From Photobacterium angustum (GTDB taxonomy: Bacteria; Pseudomonadota; Gammaproteobacteria; Enterobacterales; Vibrionaceae): a DNA stretch of 32,236 nt. Positions 17,717 through 25,359 of this stretch are shown one piece after another. Location of the stretch: the NCBI RefSeq assembly GCF_003026365.1, contig NZ_PYOM01000031.1, positions 1 to 32,236 on the forward strand, in the 5' to 3' direction. The notes beneath the pieces were generated by a model. That model ran no database searches and was not told the origin of the DNA. It was given only the letters and a program-made list of their open reading frames with translations. Position numbers and translations under genes: made by a program. Position 1 is the first letter of the stretch; each line of letters begins with the position of its first letter.

Positions 17717-17875
17717 ATAACGAGGGCTATTTTTAAGTAGCCTTATCTTTAGCTAAATAACCTTATGACAATAAAATAAATGAGTTACGTTCAGTTATTT
17801 TTTTCAACTAGTTTTTTTCTTGTTTTCAGTAAGATAATTAGAGCTTTTTTTTTGACAATCTCTTGAATAACTTTT

Positions 17876-18022
17876 TTACTTTTTTGACTCATTTCGTCTA
17901 ACTCTAATTAAGGCTCCACAATTATAACAAGAATACTTTTTCTTTAAGTAGAGTCTTTCAATTAGCGTACGGTGCACTCTTGATATATCAAGGCTGTCAC
18001 ATTCTTTACATTTTATTTTCAC
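17876..18022 (-). CDS. Small zinc-ribbon protein (48 residues)
   Basis: An uninterrupted 48-residue frame on the minus strand from GTG (18020-18022) to TAA (17876-17878). It has two knuckles, CKEC (Cys5, Cys8) and CYNC (Cys32, Cys35), followed by GALIRVRR, with a basic stretch between (RVHRTLIERLYLKKKYSC). This is the layout of small gammaproteobacterial zinc-ribbon proteins of unknown function, which may bind nucleic acid or protein. GAGG followed by a run of nine G (plus-strand C, 18025-18033) immediately precedes the start, giving a ribosome binding site whose spacing depends on the G-run length. It lies tail-to-tail with the permease gene, in otherwise empty AT-rich DNA. I do not recognise a named gene. 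The motif pairing and codon continuity make a real gene likely. Confidence 0.7.
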   Translation of the reverse strand: MKIKCKECDSLDISRVHRTLIERLYLKKKYSCYNCGALIRVRRNESKK

Positions 18023-18034
18023 ATCCCCCCCCCT

Positions 18035-18975
18035 CAATAAAACAGCGCTTCATAAGTCTTAAAATAATTAAATTCAATACTCTATTAGAAAGTTATTAAG
18101 TAAAAAAATATTAATTTTTTTAGATTAATAACATTGAAAGCGTTAAAATAAAAAAGCTGAATTTATAAATTCAATTTTACTACTATCACTGCACCAAATG
18201 CAACAACGCACACATGTAGTTTCAATTATTATTCTTTATGGTAATTATTCACACACAAAAAATAAAAAACATAAAATAATGCCCAGTAATTAAAAGTAAT
18301 AACACCCCCGTAATATTAAAAAGAACCTTCATTATTACATTGTTAAATGAATGAAAACTTAACAACAAGCTATTAATGTTGTTTAACTTACCTACTGATA
18401 TAAAGCGAATTTCAATGTTAATTAACAACAGCATGGTTATGAGAGTTATAATTAAGCTTTATGAATATATAGTTAGGTTTAATATCAATGAATTATGGAA
18501 GATTTTAATTTATTTATAAAAAGGTTTAGCTATGTTCATCAATGCCATTATTCCTAAAAATTATAATGCAGAATAATATATTGTTATTAGTTAGTCATCT
18601 TTCTATTACACAGGATGTTATATTTTTAACCAATGCTGTAGTTTTTTGTTCAGAAGATAATTTTATCAAGAAAATTTAAACTATTGTCTATCGCATCGAA
18701 TTGAATAACTTGAAATGAAAGAGGTTAGATAAAGTATTACAAGGAAACGTGGCTTTAAATATCTTAAGCAAATAAGGACTAATTTTTATCTCTATAATGG
18801 AAAAGTCTAAAAGATAAAGTCTCACATAACGACTCTTAAAAAAGGCACTTTTATCTTATTTCTATTATTTAATATAAGTGATTAATTTTCAGCTCTATTT
18901 CACTGCTTCCACTATTTTATATGATAGTAACTAACTAGATATAATCACGCTTACTTGGATACTTGAAGGATCAAT
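18035..18975. other. Very AT-rich stretch without a recognisable gene
   Basis: About 940 bases made mostly of A and T, with no frame that looks like a protein. It contains a perfect 16-bp palindrome TGAATTTATAAATTCA (18158-18173) with an A-run on one side and T-run on the other, and AACAACA (18361-18367) facing TGTTGTT (18377-18383), with TTAACAACA repeated at 18422-18430. These may be weak terminators or protein sites. The composition, and the decayed genes on the downstream side, fit old horizontally acquired or eroding DNA. An unannotated small RNA cannot be excluded. Confidence 0.5.
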
Positions 18976-19412
18976 ATGGATATAAAAACAGTTAATGCAG
19001 GCGCTATCGCTAAAATCTACAACTACTATGTCAACGAAACGATAATCACATTTGAGGAAAAAGAGCTGACAAACCAACAAGTGCCTGAACAGATAATCAA
19101 AATACAAGACACATCTTGTCCATGACATACAAAAAGTGCCTATCGCTATACGGCATAATACACAATCTACATATCAAATCAGAATATTGGTGGCAGATAT
19201 GGTAGAATATTGAATCAAGCTTTGCTTACACAGTTCAAAGCAATAGGCATTAAAGATGTGATGGCTCTCATCACACTCCCCAATGCCGTAAATGTTCGCC
19301 TAAATAAATCGTTAGGCTTTAATCTGGTCGGGAAATATACAATGTCGGTTTTAAATTTGATCGTTTTATTTCTGTAGGATGCTGGCAACTTGAATTTAAG
19401 TCAGATACATAA
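18976..19412 (+). pseudogene. Decayed GNAT acetyltransferase (phosphinothricin-acetyltransferase-like)
   Basis: ATG 18976 with GAAGGA just upstream opens a frame whose start (IAKIYNYYVNETIITFEE) is the typical N-terminus of the PAT branch of GNAT N-acetyltransferases. The frame hits TGA at 19123-19125 after 49 residues. Homology resumes in another frame (SAYRYTA, then a stop, then YISNQNIGGRYGRILNQALL, ending in NAVNVRLNKSLGFNLVG). A second frameshift near 19340 brings VGFKFDRFISVGCWQLEF and a stop at 19410-19412. About 25 residues are missing after the first break. The acetyl-CoA loop has degenerated (GGRYGR for the usual QGRGIGR). Two frameshifts plus nonsense codons mean no functional product. 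Confidence 0.85.
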
Positions 19413-19440
19413 CATTCATATCTTGAGAAATGCATCACTA

Positions 19441-19472
19441 AAAGCCACCATAATAGTAACCATAGTGGCTTT
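19441..19472. terminator. Bidirectional terminator between the GNAT remnant and tsgA
   Basis: AAAGCCAC (19441-19448) pairs with GTGGCTTT (19465-19472), a perfect 8-bp stem with a 16-base loop. It lies six bases after the tsgA stop on the minus strand and about 30 bases after the GNAT remnant on the plus strand. The U-tracts are short on both sides, so it is probably a modest terminator for both convergent units. Confidence 0.65.
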
Positions 19473-19478
19473 AATCCT

Positions 19479-20669
19479 TTATGCCGCGTCAGCGTGACCA
19501 TGAATACGGTGTTTAGTCACAAAACCCACTAATAAACACATCAAGAAGACAACAGCATACAAACCGTTAGCTGTAACTAATGCTGCATGTGGGTCAAAGC
19601 TCTCCACGATTGGGCTGGTTACCACAAACGTCAACATAGTACCGATAGTGCCGCAAAGTAAAATGAAGTTAACCAACTTCGGTGATGATGCTTTAGTCTG
19701 CTGTGAGCCTAGCGTAATAATTGAGGTGTAAATCGCACTACTAAAGAAGCCAAGAATAGAGATCACATACAGTAATGTTTTCGCATCAGTATCTTTATTA
19801 AACCAATACATTAATACTGTCGCTAATGCCGATAGCACCATCACAAGACGCTGTAGGTCGAACTTTTTCAAAATAGCACTAAAGATCCACATACCAACCA
19901 TGTATGCGCCCCAGAAGTAACTGACTAAGTGACCCGCATCGGTGATCGACATACCAAGCTGTTTTGTCGCGTATTCAGGGATCCAAGAAACAAAACCGAG
20001 TTGACCAAGAATGTAGCATAAGGCCGCAATCGCTAAGAATACAACGCCTAAGCCCCATTTCTCTTTTTCAGGGATGACTTCAAATTCTTCTTCGTCTTTT
20101 TTACCCAGTACAGGGAATTCGGCAAATAACGTCAGCACAAAAATCGCTAGGTAAATAATACCGATAGTCACATACACCCAGTACCACTGAAGATGATGAG
20201 CCAGAACCGCTGCAGAAATTATTGGGAAAATCATCCCTGCCATACTAAAAAATGAGTCTGTAAACAATAGACGAGAGCCGCGTTGCTTACCTTCATAGAT
20301 ATGGGTGATCAAATAGGTACCAATCGACATGGTGATACCACTCACCACACCTAATACAAACATACAGCCAGAGAAAACTGCCAAGTTATGTCCAAGCATT
20401 AGCCCTAAAATCGCCAAGACCATGAGACAAAAACCAAAGATAAGCTGGCGCTTCAACGGTACTATTTCCATCAACCATACATTGAGGAAAATTGATATTA
20501 AGATACCCGTATTTAAAAAGGTAAAGGTATTACTCATGCTTGATATTGGTAAGCTGAAATATTTAGCAATATCCCCCATTACAATACCAGTGACGATAAT
20601 CAATGAGCCTGTTAGCGCATATGATAAAAAACTAATCCATGTCAGGAGGTTGCGATTTGTTTTTGTCAT
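19479..20669 (-). CDS. tsgA: TsgA-type MFS transporter
   Basis: Inner-membrane major-facilitator protein, 396 residues (E. coli TsgA 393), about 12 transmembrane helices. Long stretches match TsgA as I recall it, for example LTWISFLSYALTGSLIIVTG, SSMSNTFTFLNTGILIS, RGSRLLFTDSFFSMAGMIFP and the C-terminal ITLGSQQTK and FILLCGTIGTMLTF. The transported substrate is not established; in enterics the gene is linked to tellurite/selenite phenotypes. A start at 20720 would add 17 residues; the ATG at 20669 gives the family N-terminus (MTKTNRNLLTWIS) and has AGG about eight bases upstream. A near-perfect CRP site lies 69 bases upstream. Confident call. Confidence 0.95.
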   Translation of the reverse strand: MTKTNRNLLTWISFLSYALTGSLIIVTGIVMGDIAKYFSLPISSMSNTFTFLNTGILISIFLNVWLMEIVPLKRQLIFGFCLMVLAILGLMLGHNLAVFSGCMFVLGVVSGITMSIGTYLITHIYEGKQRGSRLLFTDSFFSMAGMIFPIISAAVLAHHLQWYWVYVTIGIIYLAIFVLTLFAEFPVLGKKDEEEFEVIPEKEKWGLGVVFLAIAALCYILGQLGFVSWIPEYATKQLGMSITDAGHLVSYFWGAYMVGMWIFSAILKKFDLQRLVMVLSALATVLMYWFNKDTDAKTLLYVISILGFFSSAIYTSIITLGSQQTKASSPKLVNFILLCGTIGTMLTFVVTSPIVESFDPHAALVTANGLYAVVFLMCLLVGFVTKHRIHGHADAA

Positions 20670-20703
20670 TGCAAAACCTGAAAACGTTCTAATAGAAAAT
20701 AAT

Positions 20704-20753
20704 GTGATGAATGCTATCAATTCATATCACATTGAATTGTGATTATACTCACA
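20704..20753 (-). promoter_or_regulatory. CRP-dependent promoter of tsgA
   Basis: TGTGA-N6-TCACA occurs perfectly at 20738-20753 (both half-sites match the CRP consensus). Read on the minus strand, TAGCAT at 20716-20711 is a plausible -10 hexamer. The start it predicts, near 20704, lies 41 to 42 bases from the centre of the CRP site, the classic class II spacing. Activation of tsgA by cAMP-CRP is therefore expected. The site itself is seen; its use is inferred. Confidence 0.65.
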
Positions 20754-20882
20754 AAGAATATTGATTATGGATTTGACTCTGATTAAAAACCACATATTTC
20801 AGGTTTGATTCAGTTAAAAACACAAGAAAGAACAAATATTAATCTAGCTGTTTATAAATTAACTCGTGGTTATTATTAAGTA

Positions 20883-21821
20883 TCACAATAGGTTGGCTAA
20901 GTACCACTGAACCGTTTTTCTTAAACCAGATTCAAAACTCTCTAGCGGCCTCCACCCAAGATCTTACTCAATTTTCGTAATATCAATCGCATAACGTTTA
21001 TCATAACCTGGGCGATCATCCAAATGTGTAATCAAGTCACGGTATGCCTTACCCCCTGCGGCTTATTAGGTACTAAGATCTCCAGTAAATCGCAAATAGC
21101 ATGAACAACAGCAATATTGGTTTGTTCATTGTTACCACCAATATTATACGTCTCGCCAACTTTTCCCTTCTCCACCACTGTTACCAATGCTTTAGTATGA
21201 GCATCAACATACAACCAGTCACGCACTTGCAAACCGTTGCCATAAATAGGAAGCAGTTTTCCTGCTAAGGCATTTAATATCACTACGGGGATCAGCTTTT
21301 CAGGGTATTGATACGCGCCATAACTGTTTGAACAATTGGTTACAATAACAGGCAAACCATAAGTGCGGTGCCACGCCCTGACTAGATGATCGCTTGATGC
21401 TTTTGATGCCGAGTAAGGACTCGAGGGTTGATACGGTGAGGTTTCAGTAAACGGCTTCGCTTGTGGTGAAAAAATAGATAGCTCACCGATGATGATTACA
21501 GGAAGTGAAACGCTTTTTAGACTATGCCAAATCTATATAGTATGGCTATTTTCTAACTCGTCTTATGACGGGGATGTAAAGTTCATAGTCTCTTGATTAA
21601 GCATATTGATTTTGATCATCACTTAAATAAAGTCCACCAAAATATGGTAAAAGGAGAAATTATCGATGTAAAAAAAAACGAAATCATGTCGCGATTTATA
21701 CCCATCAATGATATTTTATCATCGTGTCTCAAGCGTATTACCGCAGCGTTAACTAAACCATACGATTTCTGTTTACCAATGACTATGGTGATCGATCCAC
21801 TCTATGTATCACAGATGCTGG
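20883..21821 (-). pseudogene. rmlB: Disrupted dTDP-glucose 4,6-dehydratase remnant
   Basis: Minus-strand remnant of the dTDP-rhamnose/dTDP-sugar pathway enzyme. The block 21532-20883 carries SPYSASKASSDHLVRAW (the YxxxK region), VTNCSNSYG, PEKLIPVVILNALAGK, VRDWLYVDAHTKAL and VGETYNIGGNNE. A frameshift near 21050 then moves to YRDLITHLDDRPGYDKRYAIDITKIE, followed by an in-frame TAA, DLGWRP, and FESGLRKTVQWYLAN ending in TGA at 20883. A second, weaker block (21821-21727) matches the N-terminal half (VIH, VDRS, then a TNIVGT-like stretch) with several stops. The two blocks are separated by about 194 unrelated bases (21533-21726). The NAD-binding N-terminus is missing. It is clearly non-functional. 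Confidence 0.85.
21533..21726. other. About 194 bp of unrelated DNA splitting the rmlB remnant
   Basis: In the rmlB remnant the coding homology stops at about 21727 (the tyrosine-alanine-arginine end of the conserved LLEYAR-like stretch) and picks up at about 21532 (WHSL). In intact RmlB these segments are nearly adjacent. The DNA between them has no RmlB similarity, is AT-rich, includes a run of nine A (21670-21678), and shows no terminal inverted repeat or target duplication that I could find. It may be an insertion remnant or the result of a rearrangement. The boundaries are approximate. Confidence 0.45.
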
Positions 21822-21951
21822 ACATAGTAATACAAGCTTATTGTTTGAGATTTATACTCCATATGTATTTAACGCTGCACGCAATGACGGCAGCGCCTTT
21901 TCGAATTTTATACGCACTCTAGCGTGGCTAAACCCGACTAGCGTTCAAAAC

Positions 21952-21983
21952 AAAAAAGCCCGATATTAGAACTAATATCGGGC
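21952..21983 (-). terminator. Terminator of the polysaccharide operon
   Basis: A perfect 11-bp stem, GCCCGATATTA (21958-21968) and TAATATCGGGC (21973-21983), with a 4-base loop. Read on the minus strand it is followed by six T (plus-strand A 21952-21957). It lies about 40 bases after the stop of the last operon gene. The stretch 21822-21957 has no recognisable gene. Confidence 0.92.
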
Positions 21984-22020
21984 AACAAGTTTTATTCGGC
22001 TAAAAATAATTAAAATTAAA

Positions 22021-23256
22021 CTATTTAGCACCAAAACCGGTAAGCATAGTACGGATAGTTTTAAAAACTATATTAATATCTAACCAAAAAGATAAGTTTT
22101 TAATGTAATAGAGATCAAAAGCTAATTTCTCAGTTGTTGATTCTGTATCATCAGCATAACCTTGCACAACCTGAGCCCAACCGGTAATTCCTGGTTTAAC
22201 CATATGACGATAACCGTAGAATGGAATTTCTTTTTCAAATTGTTTAACGAAACTATCTTGTTCTGGTCGAGGACCAATTAAAGACATATCACCTTTCAGT
22301 ACATTAAAGAATTGAGGTAATTCATCAATACGTACTTTACGGATAATTTTACCTACTTTTGTAACACGAGCTTGTTCTTGAGTCGCAAATTTATCTTCAG
22401 CACCTGCTTCTTTTACAGTCATACTGCGAAATTTGTAGATACGAAAAACTTTTCCACCTTGACCTACTCGTTCCTGTATAAACATTGCAGGACCTGGATT
22501 TTCTAATTTTATTAAGATCGCAGTAATTGCCATAATCGGCAAAGTGATAGGAAAAGATGCTATAATTATTAACGATTCCCAAAAACGTTTAAACGTCATA
22601 TAAAGTGGATTTGGTAGCAAAGTACCTATTGCATTCTCAGATAAATGTTCTGTCTGAACTTTACCTTCAAGCATCTCTTTAATACTTTCAGCATGGAACA
22701 CAGAAATATTTGCCAAACTACAATCAGCAATAAACTTCTCTGACTCTGGAGTCAAATTTCTGTGTAAATCAACAACTAAACCACCTTTGACATCCTTAAT
22801 GTTGTAAGGTTGTTTAAGTTCTATAACACGAACACGTCCTTTTTGATTAAGAGATTTAATATCAAAATTTGCAATTGCAAATAATACTAAACGCTGAGAC
22901 TCTTGACGAATGAGTGATGTAATATAGAACCAAAAAAAAGAAATTATTCCGCCATAAATTAAGGCACTTCTAGAATAATCGACACGAGTTAAGAAAACTA
23001 GACTCATTGCGACAACAAATACCGTAACTACTACAGGTAAAATATAATATTTTCTTTCAACTAACAAATACGTTGATATTTTGGGTAAAACAATAGCACT
23101 AATAAGATAGCATCCAGCTGTGATCCAAATAGAATTTACTATAGTTTCTGGTCTATATGGAAAGAGTAGATTCAAAATAGAAACGACAAAAAAAATACCA
23201 ATGATATGGCATATGTATGAGTTCGATAACAATTTTTGAATTGATTTTATGTTCAT
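22021..23256 (-). CDS. Initiating phosphoglycosyltransferase (WcaJ/WbaP type)
   Basis: Membrane enzyme that transfers a sugar phosphate from a UDP-sugar to undecaprenyl phosphate, the first step of repeat-unit assembly. It has 411 residues: about four N-terminal membrane helices (residues 13-118), a soluble middle region, another membrane helix (about 225-250), and a bacterial sugar-transferase domain to the C-terminus. Catalytic Asp311-Glu312 (RIDELPQF), FRSM (276-279), GDMSLIGPRPE and KPGITGWAQV are all present. The donor (glucose, galactose or other) cannot be read from sequence. It is the last gene of the minus-strand operon, separated from the GT2 gene by about 160 AT-rich bases. Only a weak GAGA precedes its ATG. 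Confidence 0.93.
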   Translation of the reverse strand: MNIKSIQKLLSNSYICHIIGIFFVVSILNLLFPYRPETIVNSIWITAGCYLISAIVLPKISTYLLVERKYYILPVVVTVFVVAMSLVFLTRVDYSRSALIYGGIISFFWFYITSLIRQESQRLVLFAIANFDIKSLNQKGRVRVIELKQPYNIKDVKGGLVVDLHRNLTPESEKFIADCSLANISVFHAESIKEMLEGKVQTEHLSENAIGTLLPNPLYMTFKRFWESLIIIASFPITLPIMAITAILIKLENPGPAMFIQERVGQGGKVFRIYKFRSMTVKEAGAEDKFATQEQARVTKVGKIIRKVRIDELPQFFNVLKGDMSLIGPRPEQDSFVKQFEKEIPFYGYRHMVKPGITGWAQVVQGYADDTESTTEKLAFDLYYIKNLSFWLDINIVFKTIRTMLTGFGAK

Positions 23257-23418
23257 TAAGATTTCTCAAATATCAAAAATTCATATTTAAAGCAAATAGT
23301 ATAATTTACTTTCATGCGTTTATATAGACTCTTATGAATAAAGCCTTATAAATAGGAATTTTAAGCAAAAACAACAATAGTGCTATGTTTTTATTACACT
23401 TATTGTATCAAATAAATC

Positions 23419-24177
23419 TTACTTAGATTTTTTATAACCAAGATAAGCATAACTAAGAAAGTTTTTAGCACTTAATTTAAAAGGTAGTTTCTCAACTTCA
23501 CGATATAATCGCCATTGATATTTCGCTGCAGTTATTTTATTTGATGAAACACTATTAGGCTGAACAGCAAGATAATTAGCAAGAATATCATCCATCCCAT
23601 ATGCAAAAGGTACCATCTTAAGTATACGTAACCAAAGACCAAGATCTTGACGTTTTGATATGTTAGGCATATAAACTTTACCTAATTTTTCTGAATCATA
23701 AATAGCAGTTAAACAGCCAATACGATTACTTTTCAGCATATCACTATAATTAACTTTTAGCTTTGGCTTATATACACCTAAATGATTACCTCTGAAATCA
23801 TACTTATTATATGCAGTATAAGATAACTCAATATTATTATCCTGCATAAATGATATTTGCTTTTCTAATTTATTTTCAAACCATTGGTCATCACTGTCTA
23901 GAAATGCTATATAACGACCTTGAGCATTTTCAATAGCAACATTTCTAGCTATTGCAGGTCCCGCATTCCACAATCTTTTAATTAACCTAATTCGAGAATC
24001 TTTTTCAATATAGTTTTCAATGACACCTACAGAACCGTCTGTAGAGCAGTCATCAACAATAATCATTTCCCAATCAGTAAAAGATTGATTTATTACCGAC
24101 TCTATCGTACTTGAAATACTATTTTCACAGTTAAAAGAAGGAGTAATAACCGAAACAATAGGCTTATTATCTGTCAT
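23419..24177 (-). CDS. GT2 family glycosyltransferase
   Basis: Cytoplasmic inverting glycosyltransferase of GT-A fold, 252 residues. Visible motifs are VSVITPSFN at the N-terminus, the nucleotide-binding IIVDDCSTDGS (residues 39-49), NAGPAIARN (71-79) and the metal-binding FLDSDDQW (92-99, DxD-like). A later KRQDLGLWLRIL resembles the acceptor-side ED/QxxRW-type segment of WcaA/TuaG relatives. No membrane helix. Donor and acceptor are unknown. The ATG begins two bases after the ugd stop. It looks lower in GC than gmd, fcl and manC upstream, as is usual for strain-specific glycosyltransferases. Confidence 0.9.
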   Translation of the reverse strand: MTDNKPIVSVITPSFNCENSISSTIESVINQSFTDWEMIIVDDCSTDGSVGVIENYIEKDSRIRLIKRLWNAGPAIARNVAIENAQGRYIAFLDSDDQWFENKLEKQISFMQDNNIELSYTAYNKYDFRGNHLGVYKPKLKVNYSDMLKSNRIGCLTAIYDSEKLGKVYMPNISKRQDLGLWLRILKMVPFAYGMDDILANYLAVQPNSVSSNKITAAKYQWRLYREVEKLPFKLSAKNFLSYAYLGYKKSK

Positions 24178-24179
24178 AG

Positions 24180-25346
24180 TTAATCCCCGCCAAATAAATC
24201 GCGTGTATACACTTTCTCTGCGACATCAGACAGTTCTTCAACCATACGGTTAGATACAATCACATCGCATTCTTGTTTAAAGGTATTTAGATCTTCAATC
24301 ACTAAAGAATTAAAGAATTCATTTTCTTTTAATACGGGCTCGTAAACAACCACTTCAATCCCTTTAGCCTTAATGCGCTTCATGATGCCCTGAATGCTTG
24401 ATGCTCGGAAGTTATCAGAACCCGCCTTCATAATTAATCGGTAAATACCAACGCGATCAGGATTTTTAGCAATAATAGAATCTGCAATAAAATCTTTTCG
24501 AGTAGTGTTTGCATCAACAATCGCACCAATGATGTTATTAGGTACATCACGATAGTTGGCACGTAGTTGTTTCGTATCTTTCGGTAAACAATAACCACCA
24601 TAACCAAATGATGGGTTATTATAGTGATTACCAATACGAGGATCTAAACCAACACCTTCAATAATTTGACGTGAATCTAAACCATTAGATGCAGCATAAG
24701 TATCTAATTCATTAAAATAAGCAACACGCATTGCAAGATAAGTATTAGAGAATAACTTTACCGCTTCCGCTTCTGTAGAGTCTGTAAACAATACTGGGAT
24801 ATCTTTCTTAACTGCGCCTTCGAAAAGTAAATTAGCAAATACTTCAGCTCGTTTACTTTGCTCTCCTATAATAATACGAGATGGATAGAGATTATCATAA
24901 AGTGCTCGACCTTCACGTAAGAACTCTGGCGAGAATATAATATTCTCACAGCTAAACTGCTCTTTTACTTGCTTAGTATAGCCAACAGGTACAGTTGATT
25001 TGATTACCATTATAGCATTTGGGTTTATTGCTATTACGTCTTTAATTACAGCTTCTACTGATGATGTATTGAAATAGTTATTTTCAGTATCGTAATCTGT
25101 TGGGGTGGCAATGACCACATAATTAGCATCTTTATAAGCTAACTCTTTATCTAAAGTGGCAGTGAAGTTTAACTCTTTATTTTGCAAAAAATCTTGAATT
25201 TCCTTATCCACTATTGGAGAGATTTTATCGTTCAGTGATTTTACTTTTTCTTCGATAATATCTACGGCAATAACTTCATGATTCTGAGCTAAAAGCATAG
25301 CATTAGACAGGCCGACATATCCTGTACCAGCAATAGCAATTTTCAT
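24180..25346 (-). CDS. ugd: UDP-glucose 6-dehydrogenase
   Basis: Oxidises UDP-glucose to UDP-glucuronate with two NAD, in the cytosol. 388 residues, the size of the short E. coli Ugd. The N-terminal NAD loop GTGYVGLSNAMLLA is at residues 7-20, the catalytic Cys253 is in GYGGYCLPKDTKQL, and FSPEFLREGRAL (138-149) is the family motif. It suggests that the polysaccharide contains glucuronic acid or a derived sugar, as colanic acid does. It sits between manB (13 bases upstream) and the GT2 gene (2 bases downstream). Confident call. Confidence 0.97.
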   Translation of the reverse strand: MKIAIAGTGYVGLSNAMLLAQNHEVIAVDIIEEKVKSLNDKISPIVDKEIQDFLQNKELNFTATLDKELAYKDANYVVIATPTDYDTENNYFNTSSVEAVIKDVIAINPNAIMVIKSTVPVGYTKQVKEQFSCENIIFSPEFLREGRALYDNLYPSRIIIGEQSKRAEVFANLLFEGAVKKDIPVLFTDSTEAEAVKLFSNTYLAMRVAYFNELDTYAASNGLDSRQIIEGVGLDPRIGNHYNNPSFGYGGYCLPKDTKQLRANYRDVPNNIIGAIVDANTTRKDFIADSIIAKNPDRVGIYRLIMKAGSDNFRASSIQGIMKRIKAKGIEVVVYEPVLKENEFFNSLVIEDLNTFKQECDVIVSNRMVEELSDVAEKVYTRDLFGGD

Positions 25347-25359
25347 TTTATGTCCAATT

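Noticed and set aside
18158..18173. 16-bp AT palindrome as a terminator or operator
   Set aside because: All but two bases are A or T; such palindromes are expected by chance in this composition, so it is only mentioned in the region entry.
18249..18434. 61-residue hydrophobic minus-strand frame
   Set aside because: No ribosome binding site, AT-driven Phe/Leu/Ile composition, no recognisable motif.
21593..21922. 109-residue plus-strand frame
   Set aside because: TTG start without a ribosome binding site. Part of it runs antisense through the rmlB remnant and part through the unrelated insert, so it is a chance frame.
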